A DNA stretch of 64,000 nucleotides from Acinetobacter sp. UBA801 (GCA_002296655.1 DBIN01000016.1:1-64000); one strand, 5' to 3'. Numbered from the stretch's first letter, positions 19,009 to 29,082 are shown. Made by a program: numbers and translations. Notes: a model not told the origin generated them from the sequence alone.

Positions 19009-19011
19009 AGC

Positions 19012-20367
19012 ATGAGTGCCTTATTTATTGTGGTTGCAGCGATTCTTTTGCTAGGACCTTTAATTGCAATTCATGAGTTTGGGCACTACTTTGTTGCACG
19101 TAAATTAGGTGTCAAAGTTTTGGTGTATTCCATAGGCTTTGGACCAACCATTTTAAAATGGACGTCAAAAAAATCGGGGATTCAATATCAGCTTTCGGCA
19201 CTGCCTTTGGGTGGCTATGTCAAAATGCTGGATGAACGCGAAGGAAATGTTGCAGAAGAAGACTTACCTTATGCCTTTAATCGTCAGCCTCCGTGGAAAC
19301 GTATTGCGATTGTGGCAGCAGGGCCGTTAATTAACCTGATTTTTGCCATTTTGTTGTTCTGGATATTATTTCTACCCGCTCAAGAACAGTTGAATACCCG
19401 AGTGGGTAAGGTGCTGGCAGATACACCTGCGGCGGCAGCGCAAATGCAAGTAGGTGATAAGATTACCGCCATTGACGGTACCCCTGTGACAACATGGGAA
19501 AAGCTGAACTTTGCCTTGGTGGATCGTGTAGGTGAAACAGACAAAATTCAGGTACAGGCTGAACGTGCAGGTGAAATCAAAACATTTAGCTTACCCATTC
19601 AAAATTTCTTAAATGATCAATCTCAATCGCCTTTAGATGTCTTGGGTTTTACACCGTATCGTCCACAAATTCCTGCAATTGTCAGCAAGTTAAGTGAAGA
19701 TGGTGCGGCCATTCGTCAAGGCATGCAAATAGGTGATCAAATTATCGCGATTGATGGCGTAAAAATGAATGACTGGTACGATGTGGTACAAGTGGTTCAG
19801 GCATCGCCAGAAAAATTACTGAAAGTAGATGTACTGCGTAATAATCAAGTGGTGCAACTGCAAGTAATGCCACAAGGTAAACGCGATAACATGGGTAATG
19901 TTTCGGGTGTATTGGGTGTGCAAAGTGATCCTGGAAAAATTGTCATTCCAGAAGATTATAAGCAAACCATTCAATATAGCCCGAGTGAAGCTTTATTTAT
20001 GGCGGTAGATAAAACAGGTCAGCTGTCTAGCATGATTTTGAACTCTATTGTCAAAATGGTACGCGGTTTAATTGGTTTAGATAACTTATCTGGCCCAATT
20101 ACGATTGCTAAAGTTGCAGGACAAAGTGCAGAAATGGGGTGGCAAACTTTTATTTCCTTTATGGCACTTATGAGCGTAAGCTTAGGAATTCTAAATTTAT
20201 TGCCAATTCCAATGTTGGATGGCGGGCATTTAGTTTATTATTTTATCGAGCTGATTCGTGGAAAACCTGTTTCTGAACAAATACAATTAGTTGGTTTAAA
20301 AATTGGTATGGTACTGCTTGGAAGTATGATGTTCCTTGCATTATTTAATGACATTATGCGTTTATAA
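19012..20367 (+). CDS. rseP: intramembrane zinc metalloprotease RseP
   Basis: 451 residues. Site-2 protease: HEFGH zinc motif at about residues 22-26 in the first membrane helix, the third ligand in LPIPMLDGGH near the C-terminus, and two PDZ domains between about 115 and 300. It cleaves membrane-bound anti-sigma factors and signal-peptide remnants in relatives. Acinetobacter is not known for a classical sigma-E/RseA system, so the main client may be signal peptides (inference). Three bases after dxr, 42 before bamA. Confidence 0.95.
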   Translation: MSALFIVVAAILLLGPLIAIHEFGHYFVARKLGVKVLVYSIGFGPTILKWTSKKSGIQYQLSALPLGGYVKMLDEREGNVAEEDLPYAFNRQPPWKRIAIVAAGPLINLIFAILLFWILFLPAQEQLNTRVGKVLADTPAAAAQMQVGDKITAIDGTPVTTWEKLNFALVDRVGETDKIQVQAERAGEIKTFSLPIQNFLNDQSQSPLDVLGFTPYRPQIPAIVSKLSEDGAAIRQGMQIGDQIIAIDGVKMNDWYDVVQVVQASPEKLLKVDVLRNNQVVQLQVMPQGKRDNMGNVSGVLGVQSDPGKIVIPEDYKQTIQYSPSEALFMAVDKTGQLSSMILNSIVKMVRGLIGLDNLSGPITIAKVAGQSAEMGWQTFISFMALMSVSLGILNLLPIPMLDGGHLVYYFIELIRGKPVSEQIQLVGLKIGMVLLGSMMFLALFNDIMRL

Positions 20368-20409
20368 CAACGTAGATACGAAATAAATTTAACACTGGAA
20401 AAGACTGGC

Positions 20410-22950
20410 ATGCAGCACACACATTTATTTATGCCCTTGGCACTGGTTAGTGCAATGGCAGCAACACAACAAGTATATGCAGCAGATGAATTTATTGCGC
20501 GAGATATAAAAATAGATGGACTTGTTCGTTTAACGCCAGCCAATGTCTATGGAATGATTCCAGTCAATAGTGGTGATCGCGTCAATGAAGCAGTGTTGGC
20601 CAATGCGATTCGCTCACTCTATGCCACAGGTTTGTTTGATGACATTCAAGCCAGTCGCGAAGCCGATACTTTAGTCTTTAAAGTGGTTGAACGCCCAATC
20701 ATTTCTAAGGTCGAATTTAAAGGCAATAAACTGATTCCAAAAGAAGCATTAGAAGACGGTTTAAAGAAAATGGGAGTGGCTGAAGGTGAAGTACTGAAAA
20801 AGTCAGCACTACAAACTTTAGAATCTGAGCTTGAACAGCAGTATATGCAGCAAGGTCGTTATGATGCAGATGTACGCGTCATTACCACAGCTCGCCCAAA
20901 TAACCGTGTAGATTTAACCGTAGAATTTGTTGAAGGCAAAGCCGCTAAAGTGGTGGATATCAACATTATTGGCAATACGGTATTTAAAGAAAGCGACATT
21001 AAGCAAGCGTTTGCAGTTAAAGAAAGTAGCTGGAGTTCGATTGTTACCCGTAATGACCGCTATGCACGCGAAAAAATGGCAGCAAGCTTGGAAGCATTGC
21101 GTGCGTTATACCTTAACAAAGGTTATATCAACTTCAATATCACCAACTCTAGCTTGAATTTGAGTGAAGACAAAAAGCATATCTTTGTTGAAGTTTCTGT
21201 AGATGAAGGCGAGCAATTCAAGTTTGGCGAAAGCAAGTTCTTGGGCGATGCTTTATACAAACCTGAAGAACTGAGCGCACTGCAAATTTATAAAGATGGT
21301 GAAACCTATTCACAAGAAAAAGTGAATGCGGTGAAACAATTGTTGCTGCGTAAATATGGCAATGCAGGCTATTACTATGCCGAAGTTAATATTGTGCCGC
21401 AAATTGACAAAGAAACTAAACTGGTCGATTTAAACTACTACATTAACCCGGGTCAGCAAGTTACGGTACGTCGTATTAACTTCGCAGGTAATAGTAAAAC
21501 TGCCGATGAAGTGCTCCGTCGTGAAATGCGTCAAATGGAAGGCGCATTGGCAAGCAATGAAAAAATTGACTTATCTAAAGTTCGTTTAGAGCGTACAGGT
21601 TTCTTTAAAACCGTTGATGTTAAGGCTGTGCGTATTCCAAACGTGCCAGACCAAATTGACTTAAATGTAAATGTGGAAGAACAACACTCAGGTACCAGTA
21701 CTTTAGCGGTAGGTTTCTCGCAAAGCGGTGGTGTGACGTTCCAAGCTGGTTTAAGCCAAACCAACTTCTTGGGTACAGGTAACGCAGTTTCAATTGATTT
21801 ATCACGTTCTGAAACGCAGGATTACTATAACCTGAGTGTGACCGACCCATACTTCACGATTGATGGTGTACGTCGCGGCTATAATATGTACTACCGTAAA
21901 ACCAAACTAGATGATGACTATAACGTAAACAACTATGTGACAGATAGTTTTGGTGGTGGCATTAACTTCGGTTACCCAATTGATGAAAACCAAAGCATTA
22001 GTGCAGGTTTAAACATTGATCAGACCGAAGTAACCACAGGTCCTTATGTTTCGACTTATGTTCGGGACTATTTGTTGGCTAATGGAGGATCTCATACCAG
22101 CATAAGTCAATACTGCACTAATGGTACATGGAAATTCAATGAAGCTACTAAATCAAATGAGTGTGTGGATGAACTAGGTAACGTTTTACCAACTACTTCG
22201 TACCAAGATAAGTTTAAAGGGGACTTTTTAACTTATAACCTAAATTTAGGCTGGTCATACAACACCTTAAACCGTCCGATTTTCCCAACCAATGGTATGT
22301 CGCATCGTGTGAATGCTGAAATTGCCTTACCAGGCAGTGATGTAGAATTCCAAAAAGTCACTTATGATGCCCAAGCCTACTTTCCATTAGGTAAAGATTT
22401 TGTCTTGCGTGGTTATGGTAAGCTAGGCTTTGGTAATGATTTACCGTTCTATAAAAACTTCTATGCAGGTGGTTATGGCTCGGTACGAGGTTATGATAAT
22501 AGTACTTTGGGACCTAAATATCCTGGAGTTGAGTTCCAAGAGCGCATGAACATTGATCCTTTACGCAATAAGCAAGACCCTTCTTTTGAGGAGGTTGGTG
22601 GCAATGGTTTAGTACAGTTTGGTACAGAGCTGGCTTTACCTGTGCCATTTAAAGGGGATTGGACACGTCAAGTACGACCTGTAATTTTTGCAGAAGGTGC
22701 ACAAGTTTTTGATACCCAGTGTGATGTTCCAAATGGTAATTTAACTATTAATGGTGTGGATATCGATGCTAAAAAGTACTGTAAAGACAATTACGGCTTT
22801 GACTTCGGTGAAATGCGCTATAGCGTGGGTGTAGGCTTTACTTGGATTACCATGATTGGTCCATTGTCACTTAGCTATGCATATCCGTTGAATGATAAAC
22901 AAGGCGATGAAACTAAAAATATCCAATTCGAAATTGGTCGTACTTTCTAA
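20410..22950 (+). CDS. bamA: outer membrane assembly factor BamA
   Basis: 846 residues. Signal peptide about 1-24 (ending QQVYA-ADEF), five POTRA domains to about 420, then the 16-strand Omp85 barrel ending in IQFEIGRTF with a C-terminal Phe. The core of the BAM complex that folds outer-membrane proteins. FYAGGYGSVRGYDNSTLG carries the conserved lid-lock VRGY motif. Two cysteine pairs lie in predicted surface loops (about residues 567-588 and 773-791). These loops differ among species. Confidence 0.96.
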   Translation: MQHTHLFMPLALVSAMAATQQVYAADEFIARDIKIDGLVRLTPANVYGMIPVNSGDRVNEAVLANAIRSLYATGLFDDIQASREADTLVFKVVERPIISKVEFKGNKLIPKEALEDGLKKMGVAEGEVLKKSALQTLESELEQQYMQQGRYDADVRVITTARPNNRVDLTVEFVEGKAAKVVDINIIGNTVFKESDIKQAFAVKESSWSSIVTRNDRYAREKMAASLEALRALYLNKGYINFNITNSSLNLSEDKKHIFVEVSVDEGEQFKFGESKFLGDALYKPEELSALQIYKDGETYSQEKVNAVKQLLLRKYGNAGYYYAEVNIVPQIDKETKLVDLNYYINPGQQVTVRRINFAGNSKTADEVLRREMRQMEGALASNEKIDLSKVRLERTGFFKTVDVKAVRIPNVPDQIDLNVNVEEQHSGTSTLAVGFSQSGGVTFQAGLSQTNFLGTGNAVSIDLSRSETQDYYNLSVTDPYFTIDGVRRGYNMYYRKTKLDDDYNVNNYVTDSFGGGINFGYPIDENQSISAGLNIDQTEVTTGPYVSTYVRDYLLANGGSHTSISQYCTNGTWKFNEATKSNECVDELGNVLPTTSYQDKFKGDFLTYNLNLGWSYNTLNRPIFPTNGMSHRVNAEIALPGSDVEFQKVTYDAQAYFPLGKDFVLRGYGKLGFGNDLPFYKNFYAGGYGSVRGYDNSTLGPKYPGVEFQERMNIDPLRNKQDPSFEEVGGNGLVQFGTELALPVPFKGDWTRQVRPVIFAEGAQVFDTQCDVPNGNLTINGVDIDAKKYCKDNYGFDFGEMRYSVGVGFTWITMIGPLSLSYAYPLNDKQGDETKNIQFEIGRTF

Positions 22951-22991
22951 GTACGACCCGTGTTGGATCGTTTAAACACAGGATGTAGCAT

Positions 22992-23492
22992 ATGAAAAAA
23001 ACAATATTGAGTTTGGCATTGTTTGGTTTATCTACACTGGCTACAGTGACACATGCTGCAGGCTATGGCGTAGTAAGTTTAGAGCGTGTTGTAGAAAGTA
23101 GCAGTTATCTCAAACAGCAAAATCTGGCTTTGCAGCAGTCGGTCAAACCACAAACCACTAAGCTTGAGCAACTGACAAAAGAGTTAGAAACCTTGCAGCA
23201 ACGCGCGCAGCAAGCTTCGAATTTATCAGACGCTGAAAAGCAAAAAATGAATACCCAATTCCAAGCTAAGCTAAAAGAATTTAATGGTTTGCAACAAGTG
23301 GTACAAACCCGTGTTCAGTCAGAATTGCACAAAATTAATGATGGTTTTGAAACTCGTTTAAAGCAAGTTGCTGAACAATTGCGTAAAGAAAATGGTTTAG
23401 ATGTGGTTTTGAATAAAAACTCAGCACTTGCCTATGACCCGAAGTATGATTTAACTGATAAAATGATCCAAAAGGTCAACGCAATTAAATAA
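22992..23492 (+). CDS. skp: periplasmic chaperone Skp/OmpH family
   Basis: 166 residues. Signal peptide ending THA-AGYG, then GVVSLERVVESS, a long charged coiled coil (about 45-125) and a C-terminal body strand segment. Skp trimers hold unfolded outer-membrane proteins between the Sec translocon and BamA. The location directly after bamA is the usual one. The gap to lpxD is three bases. Confidence 0.92.
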   Translation: MKKTILSLALFGLSTLATVTHAAGYGVVSLERVVESSSYLKQQNLALQQSVKPQTTKLEQLTKELETLQQRAQQASNLSDAEKQKMNTQFQAKLKEFNGLQQVVQTRVQSELHKINDGFETRLKQVAEQLRKENGLDVVLNKNSALAYDPKYDLTDKMIQKVNAIK

Positions 23493-23495
23493 TCA

Positions 23496-24569
23496 ATGAG
23501 TTCTCAATATTATCGCTTAGAAGAAATTGCTGGTTTCGTTCAAGGTCAATGTATTGGACAAGCCGATTTACGTTTGCAAGGTTTGGCAAGCCTTGAGTCT
23601 GCTCAAGCGCATCAACTTGCATTCGTGAATGGCGATAAATATTTAGCGCAAGCACGTAGCTCCCAAGCGGGGGCTTTAATTGTCACCGCTTCACTACAAG
23701 CCGAGTTGGACAATCATCACCACAACTTTATTGTGGTTGATAATCCGTATCTGGCTTTTGCAATTCTAACTCATGTATTTGAGCGTAAACATACGCAACG
23801 TGGTATAGAGAGTACAGCCCAAATCCATCCTTCAGCCATCATTGCCGAGAGTGCTTATATTGGTCATTACGTCGTAATTGGTGAAAATTGCGTGGTGGGT
23901 GACAATACGATTGTGCAATCGCACTGTAAAATTGATGACTTTGTCGAAATTGGTCAACAGTGTTTTATTGATTCACACGTGACATTAACAGGGGAAGCCA
24001 AACTTGGGGATCGCGTGCGTATACATGCCAATACTGTAATTGGTAGTGAAGGCTTTGGCTTTGCACCTTATCAAGGCAAATGGCACCGTATTGCGCAATT
24101 GGGTTCGGTGATTATTGGTAATGATGTTCGTATTGGCTCGAATTGCAGCGTAGATCGTGGTGCACTAAATGATACCATTTTGGAAGATGGTGTCATTATT
24201 GATAACCTTGTGCAAATCGCGCATAACGTCAAATTAGGGGCTCATACGGCCATAGCCGCAAAAACAGCCGTGGCTGGAAGTGTGACAATTGGCAAAAACT
24301 GTATCATTGGTGGTGGAAGTGCAATTTCAGGGCACTTAAATATTACCGATAATGTGACTTTGACAGGAATGTCAATGGTCACAAATAATATTTCTGAATC
24401 AGGAAAATATTCGTCTGGTATTGGCTTGTTTGAAAATCAAAAGTGGAAACGTACTGTTGTGCGGCTAAGACAATTAGCAGATGTGCCATTGACCCAATTG
24501 GTGAAAAGACTTGATGATATGCAATCTCAAATTGAGTCCCTTGAATCAACTTTTAAATTGCGTAAATAA
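23496..24569 (+). CDS. lpxD: UDP-3-O-(3-hydroxyacyl)glucosamine N-acyltransferase
   Basis: 357 residues. N-terminal uridine-binding domain (about 1-100), then a left-handed beta-helix of hexapeptide repeats (about 105-310) with the catalytic His in [10 protein letters not shown], then a helical tail. Third step of lipid A synthesis: N-acylation of the UDP-acyl-glucosamine. Three bases after skp, two before fabZ. Confidence 0.96.
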   Translation: MSSQYYRLEEIAGFVQGQCIGQADLRLQGLASLESAQAHQLAFVNGDKYLAQARSSQAGALIVTASLQAELDNHHHNFIVVDNPYLAFAILTHVFERKHTQRGIESTAQIHPSAIIAESAYIGHYVVIGENCVVGDNTIVQSHCKIDDFVEIGQQCFIDSHVTLTGEAKLGDRVRIHANTVIGSEGFGFAPYQGKWHRIAQLGSVIIGNDVRIGSNCSVDRGALNDTILEDGVIIDNLVQIAHNVKLGAHTAIAAKTAVAGSVTIGKNCIIGGGSAISGHLNITDNVTLTGMSMVTNNISESGKYSSGIGLFENQKWKRTVVRLRQLADVPLTQLVKRLDDMQSQIESLESTFKLRK

Positions 24570-24571
24570 TT

Positions 24572-25054
24572 ATGATGACTGAGTCGAATTCTAGCACCTT
24601 CACTAAACCTGAATTGCCAATGCACATTCAAACCATTCGTGAATATTTACCCCATCGTTATCCGTTTTTATTGGTTGACCGCATTGTAGAAGTCACTGAT
24701 AACGGTATCGTGGGCTATAAAAACGTATCAATCAATGAAGAATTCTTGCAAGGACACTTCCCGAATTATCCGATCATGCCGGGTGTTTTAATCGTTGAAG
24801 CGATGGCACAAGTGTCGGGCATTCTAGGTTTTATCATGAATAATGAGAAACCTTGCGCAGGGTCTTTGTTCCTTTTTGCAGGCGCAGAAAAAGTTAGATT
24901 TAAAAAACAAGTCGTTGCAGGCGATCAACTTGTATTAAAATCTGAATTAGTTATGCAAAAACGAGGCATTTACAAATATAATTGTATCGCCACCGTTGAT
25001 GGCGTCGTCGCAGCAACCGCGGAAATTATGGTTTCGCATCAGAAAACAGAGTAA
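24572..25054 (+). CDS. fabZ: 3-hydroxyacyl-ACP dehydratase FabZ
   Basis: 160 residues, hot-dog fold. Catalytic His in GHFPNYPIMPGV and Glu in LIVEAMAQ, with the preceding HRYPFLLVDR. It dehydrates 3-hydroxyacyl-ACP in fatty acid elongation and so competes with LpxA/LpxD for the same acyl pool, which may explain the conserved clustering. A second ATG at 24575 is an equally possible start. Confidence 0.96.
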   Translation: MMTESNSSTFTKPELPMHIQTIREYLPHRYPFLLVDRIVEVTDNGIVGYKNVSINEEFLQGHFPNYPIMPGVLIVEAMAQVSGILGFIMNNEKPCAGSLFLFAGAEKVRFKKQVVAGDQLVLKSELVMQKRGIYKYNCIATVDGVVAATAEIMVSHQKTE

Positions 25055-25056
25055 GC

Positions 25057-25845
25057 ATGAGCAATAACCCACTCATTCACCCAACCGCTATTATTGACTC
25101 ATCTGCAGTAATCGCTTCAGATGTCACGATTGGTCCATATTGTATTATTGGACCAAATGTAACGATTGGTGAGGGTACAAAACTTCATTCGCATGTTGTG
25201 ATTGGTGGTTACACCCGTATTGGTCAGCACAATGAAATTTTCCAGTTCGCTAGCGTAGGTGAGGTCTGTCAGGACTTGAAATATGCAGGTGAGGAAACTT
25301 GGCTAGAAATTGGTGATCACAATAAAATTCGTGAACACTGTAGTTTGCATCGTGGTACGGTGCAAGACAATAGCCTGACCAAAATTGGTAGTCACAACTT
25401 ACTTATGGTCAATACGCATATTGCGCATGACTGTAGGGTGGGCGATCACAATATTTTTGCCAATAATGTGGGTGTGGCAGGTCACGTACAGGTTGGTGAT
25501 TATGTGGTGGTTGGTGGAAACTCAGGGATTCACCAATTCTGTAAAATTAACTCTTATAGCATGATTGGTGGTGCATCGCTTATTCTTAAAGATGTGCCTG
25601 CGTATGTTATGGTTTCTGGCAATCCAGCTCATGCATTTGCAATGAATGTGGAAGGAATGCGTCGCAAAGGCTGGTCGAAGGATGTGATTCAAGGTCTTCG
25701 TGAAGCCTTTAAACTTATTTACAAATCTGGATTAACCACTGAGCAAGCCATTGAGCAAATTCGCAGTGATATTTTGCCAAATGTGGCAGAAGCGCAGCGT
25801 TTAATTGATTCTTTAGAACAATCTGAACGTGGTATTGTGCGTTAA
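25057..25845 (+). CDS. lpxA: UDP-N-acetylglucosamine acyltransferase LpxA
   Basis: 262 residues. Left-handed beta-helix (about 5-190) with the catalytic His in NTHIAHDCRVG, then a C-terminal helical domain containing MNVEGMRRKGW. First step of lipid A synthesis. In enterobacteria lpxB and rnhB follow; here a terminator follows at once, so lpxB is elsewhere. Loss of lpxA in Acinetobacter is known to give LOS-deficient, colistin-resistant cells; this copy looks intact. Confidence 0.97.
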   Translation: MSNNPLIHPTAIIDSSAVIASDVTIGPYCIIGPNVTIGEGTKLHSHVVIGGYTRIGQHNEIFQFASVGEVCQDLKYAGEETWLEIGDHNKIREHCSLHRGTVQDNSLTKIGSHNLLMVNTHIAHDCRVGDHNIFANNVGVAGHVQVGDYVVVGGNSGIHQFCKINSYSMIGGASLILKDVPAYVMVSGNPAHAFAMNVEGMRRKGWSKDVIQGLREAFKLIYKSGLTTEQAIEQIRSDILPNVAEAQRLIDSLEQSERGIVR

Positions 25846-25872
25846 GGTTTGTGTTTCTAGCATCAGAATATT

Positions 25873-25898
25873 AAAAGACATCCTCGGATGTCTTTTTT
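25873..25898 (+). terminator. terminator of the envelope gene cluster
   Basis: AAAAGACATCC and GGATGTCTTTTTT form an 11-base stem with a two-base centre and a T run, 27 bases after lpxA and just before the convergent cpoB-like gene. It may serve both strands. Confidence 0.85.
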
Positions 25899-25904
25899 AT
25901 TGGC

Positions 25905-26747
25905 TTATTTAAAGAATCTTGCTTCTTCAGATTTTGGGTATTGGCTCAAAATTTTACTTTTGTATTGCGTTGCCAAAGTGGGTTTGCGATCTACATCTTG
26001 CGCAATGCTATATAAGCGATACAAAGCGCTTGATGCTTTTGCAGATTGGGGATACTTCATTGCAACAATTTCAAAATTCTTTTTGGCCTCGCTGTAATTG
26101 GTTGGTTCAATCGCTAAATTAAACTCAGCTAACCAAAAATACGCATTGCTGATATACACACTGTTTGGATGGTTTTTAATAAAATTTTGCATGGGTGCAA
26201 TGGCTTTTTTTGCACCACCTTGTTTATAGGCATCCAATGCAACAGTATAGGCTGCTTTGTCTAGTTCAATATTAGTATTTAAACCTTGAGCTGTTGGGCT
26301 AACATATGTTGTATTTTGCGCAGATTTCGGGGTATTAGTATTTAATTGGTTATTGCTGGCGCTGGGTGCAGTATCCTTTTGGTTATCCTCCTCAGCGGTA
26401 GGAGCAGATTCAGGGTCTATTTTTTGTTGGAGCAGTTCTAAACGTTGATCTAAATCGGTATAGCGATTTTGCAATTCATGTTTGAGCTGCGCAATTTCAT
26501 TGTCTTGTTCTTCAATTTTGCCACGTAACTGACGGATGTCATTTTCGAGTTGCTGGTTTTTTTGCATCAATTGCCAATTGATATTGGTCGGTACATTAGC
26601 TGTTGCCATATTACTCGTTGCAATTGCAGGGCTATTGGCATAGCCAGCACTGCTTTGACTGAGGTTGTGGTTTTCAATTGGAATATTGGCAAATATAGGC
26701 GTTGAGCACAGTAGGGCAAGAGCACAAAGTGCATGCTTTTTTAGCAT
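25905..26747 (-). CDS. cpoB: CpoB/YbgF-like periplasmic TPR protein
   Basis: 280 residues. Signal peptide about 1-20 (ending IFA-NIPI), a coiled coil at about 55-110 (WQLMQKNQQLENDIRQLRGK and following heptads), a low-complexity linker, and TPR repeats from about 160 (AYTVALDAYKQGG, NAYFWLAEFNLA, SALYRLYSIAQD). This is the layout of CpoB, which links Tol-Pal to peptidoglycan synthesis at division. tol-pal genes are not adjacent, so assignment as the functional CpoB rests on architecture only. The third TPR motif is divergent. Confidence 0.78.
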   Translation of the reverse strand: MLKKHALCALALLCSTPIFANIPIENHNLSQSSAGYANSPAIATSNMATANVPTNINWQLMQKNQQLENDIRQLRGKIEEQDNEIAQLKHELQNRYTDLDQRLELLQQKIDPESAPTAEEDNQKDTAPSASNNQLNTNTPKSAQNTTYVSPTAQGLNTNIELDKAAYTVALDAYKQGGAKKAIAPMQNFIKNHPNSVYISNAYFWLAEFNLAIEPTNYSEAKKNFEIVAMKYPQSAKASSALYRLYSIAQDVDRKPTLATQYKSKILSQYPKSEEARFFK

Positions 26748-27042
26748 AATTGAATATCCATCTTAATCTTGTGTAGCTGAGACTTTGTAAAGGGTGTTGG
26801 ACTCAACCTATTGATTTAGTCATTTCCACATTTAAAACGTCCGCGCGTGGAATTGCAATAAGCTTTTACAAACTTATCATCAATCTTAGCGGAATGTGGG
26901 TAAATCTAGGATTTATATCTCAAAATAATTTTATGATGGTTTAGTTACACTAAGCTTTAAGTGGCTTTATTCTATAAGTGTCTTCAATTGTTTTTAAAAT
27001 AATCAATTGGATAGCTTTATAAAAGGAAATACAGCACAACGC
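26748..27042. other. intergenic region between cpoB-like gene and 4.5S RNA gene
   Basis: About 300 bases holding divergent promoters. An interrupted inverted repeat TTCCAC(N17)GTGGAA lies at about 26824-26852. No coding frame was recognised. Confidence 0.5.
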
Positions 27043-27070
27043 TTGCAAGTTTTTTAAAAATCTCTATACT
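27043..27070 (+). promoter_or_regulatory. promoter of the 4.5S RNA gene
   Basis: -35 TTGCAA (27043-27048), 16-base spacer, -10 TATACT (27065-27070). Transcription would begin near 27077, a few bases before the RNA's 5' strand. Confidence 0.75.
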
Positions 27071-27082
27071 CTGTTTTTGCAA

Positions 27083-27196
27083 TGGTAACCCTGCTGGTTA
27101 CTTCGCAATTGTACTCTACGAACCCCGTCAGGACCGGAAGGTAGCAGCGGTAGTGGAACTATGATGTGCCGAAGGCTTGCTGGTAGGGTTGCCACC
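27083..27196 (+). ncRNA. ffs: signal recognition particle 4.5S RNA
   Basis: The universally conserved SRP domain IV loop sequence GTCAGGACCGGAAGGTAGCA is present near 27127-27146. The 5' strand GGTAACCCTGCTGG pairs with the 3' strand CTGGTAGGGTTGCC, closing a single long hairpin of about 110 nt, as in gamma-proteobacterial 4.5S RNA. With Ffh it targets membrane proteins to SecYEG. The exact mature ends are estimated from the outer stem. Confidence 0.95.
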
Positions 27197-27242
27197 AATT
27201 TTAAAATAATAATTCTACCTATTTCGATTTTGTATTCACATT

Positions 27243-27926
27243 TTAAAAATCCTGCTCTTTTCCACGAATTGCTTTCATAATTGCATCCATATCAAAGCCT
27301 CTGTATTGTAAAAAACGAATTTGTTTAGCTTTAACTTTTGGCTCGTTTGCGACTTCTGTACCGAATTTTTTCACTTTCAGTTGATAGGCTTGTTCTGTCC
27401 AATCAGTTTCTTTAAGTTCTTCTGAAATTAAACTGCTATCCACTTTTTTGTTTTTAAGTGCCATTTTAATACGATTTGGCCCTTTACCTTGCCGCTTTTG
27501 GCTAGCCAGTAACATTTCTGCCAGACGTTGATCACTCTGATAGTTTTCACGTGCCAGTTCATTGACTAACTCAATCACTTCATCACGGTTTTCTGCATAT
27601 AAAGCCAGTTTTTCAATTAAATCTTTTTTAGAATATTCTTTACGAGTTAAGACAGCAAAGGCGTAGCTGCGTAGACGAGAACCCGTGAGTCCTGGGCGTT
27701 TGCTTTGCTGTGCATCTGGGTCTTCATTGTGTTCTTGATCTTCAATAGTTTCTGTATGGGAAGGATATTGTTTATTGGCGTTAGACGTAGAATTTGAGGA
27801 AAAATGCAGGGCAGACGTTGTTTCTGAATATGCCTGCTCAGTTTGGTTGCATGATTGCTCATCTTCACCAAATTGTTGTTTTAGCTTAATATAATTAATT
27901 AGTTTGGGAAATTTGTCTTCAGACAT
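27243..27926 (-). CDS. recX: RecA regulator RecX
   Basis: 227 residues. The RecX three-helix repeats occupy about 85-227 (LRSYAFAVLTRKEYSKKDL, ENYQSDQRLAEMLLASQKR, KQIRFLQYRGFDMDAIMKAI). RecX caps RecA filaments and limits their extension. The first 80 residues are polar, low-complexity and absent from most RecX proteins (usual length about 150-170). It lies downstream of recA on the same strand, separated by a hairpin at 27947-27971, so some read-through probably supplies it. Confidence 0.92.
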   Translation of the reverse strand: MSEDKFPKLINYIKLKQQFGEDEQSCNQTEQAYSETTSALHFSSNSTSNANKQYPSHTETIEDQEHNEDPDAQQSKRPGLTGSRLRSYAFAVLTRKEYSKKDLIEKLALYAENRDEVIELVNELARENYQSDQRLAEMLLASQKRQGKGPNRIKMALKNKKVDSSLISEELKETDWTEQAYQLKVKKFGTEVANEPKVKAKQIRFLQYRGFDMDAIMKAIRGKEQDF

Positions 27927-27946
27927 AGTGGTGCTTCCATATACAA

Positions 27947-27971
27947 TAAAACGCTCCGTAGAGCGTTTTAT
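27947..27971 (-). terminator. hairpin between recA and recX
   Basis: AAAACGCTC / GAGCGTTTT with a four-base loop, followed on the minus strand by TATTG. In other bacteria a leaky terminator here sets a low RecX:RecA ratio; the same is likely. Confidence 0.75.
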
Positions 27972-28006
27972 TTGATTCGGTTTGTTATGTTCATCCTAGC
28001 GTATGC

Positions 28007-29053
28007 TTAAGCATCAAGTAAGTCGAATTCTTCTTCGTCTTTATCTTCTACAGGCGCAGCTTGACCTGTCGTGAGCAGTTGTTCACGAATAATTGCTTCG
28101 ATGCCTTTAGCAAGCTCTGGATGTTCTTCAAGGTGGCGAATGGTGTTGTTTTTACCTTGACCAATTTTATCGCCTTGATAAGAATACCAAGCACCTGCTT
28201 TTTGCACGATATTTTGTTGAACAGCTAAATCGACCAGCTCACCTAAATGGTTAACACCTTTACCGTATAGAATCTGGAACAATGCTTCTTTAAATGGAGG
28301 TGCCATTTTGTTTTTCACAACTTTGACTTTGGTTTCAGAACCAATAATCTCGTCGCCTTCTTTCACCTGACCAACACGGCGAATATCTAAACGAACAGAA
28401 GCATAGAACTTCAATGCGTTACCACCTGTTGTAGTTTCTGGGCTACCAAACATTACACCAATTTTCATACGAATTTGGTTAATGAAGATCACCATACAGT
28501 TTGAGCGTTTGGCATTACCCGTGATTTTACGCAATGCTTGACTCATTAAGCGCGCTTGTAAACCCATGTGTGAGTCGCCCATTTCGCCTTCAATTTCGGC
28601 ACGAGGGGTTAAGGCAGCGACGGAGTCGACCACAATCATGTCAATTGCACCAGAGCGAACTAACATGTCGGCAATTTCAAGGGCTTGTTCACCGTTGTCT
28701 GGTTGCGATACCAAAAGATTGTCAATATCTACACCAAGTTTACGTGCATATTGAGGATCAAGCGCGTGTTCGGCATCAATAAAGGCACAAGTTCCACCAG
28801 CTTTTTGACATTCTGCAATGGCTTGCAAGGTCATGGTCGTTTTACCTGATGATTCTGGGCCGTAAATTTCAATGATACGACCTTTAGGTAAGCCACCAAT
28901 ACCCAATGCAATATCTAGGGTCAATGAGCCTGTAGATACGGCTTCTACCGCTTGCACAGTGTTGTCACCAAGACGCATGACTGTGTTCTTACCAAATTGT
29001 TTTTCAATTTGGCTAAGCGCCGCATTTAACGCCTTGCTTTTATTCTCATCCAT
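28007..29053 (-). CDS. recA: recombinase RecA
   Basis: 348 residues. Walker [10 protein letters not shown] (about 66-74), Walker B in [14 protein letters not shown]-binding loops around [18 protein letters not shown] and [20 protein letters not shown], and an acidic tail EDKDEEEFD. It forms the strand-exchange filament on ssDNA. The start ATG 29053 has GAGGTTG upstream. Acinetobacter lacks classical LexA; no LexA-like box was seen. Confidence 0.98.
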   Translation of the reverse strand: MDENKSKALNAALSQIEKQFGKNTVMRLGDNTVQAVEAVSTGSLTLDIALGIGGLPKGRIIEIYGPESSGKTTMTLQAIAECQKAGGTCAFIDAEHALDPQYARKLGVDIDNLLVSQPDNGEQALEIADMLVRSGAIDMIVVDSVAALTPRAEIEGEMGDSHMGLQARLMSQALRKITGNAKRSNCMVIFINQIRMKIGVMFGSPETTTGGNALKFYASVRLDIRRVGQVKEGDEIIGSETKVKVVKNKMAPPFKEALFQILYGKGVNHLGELVDLAVQQNIVQKAGAWYSYQGDKIGQGKNNTIRHLEEHPELAKGIEAIIREQLLTTGQAAPVEDKDEEEFDLLDA

Positions 29054-29082
29054 CTTACAACCTCAATACGATGTCACGAAAC

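Noticed and set aside
25846..25904. lpxB expected after lpxA
   Set aside because: A terminator and a convergent gene follow directly, so lpxB is simply located elsewhere, as is usual in this genus.
28534..28782. Antisense frame inside recA
   Set aside because: It is a shadow of the strongly conserved recA sequence, with no start signal or motif of its own.
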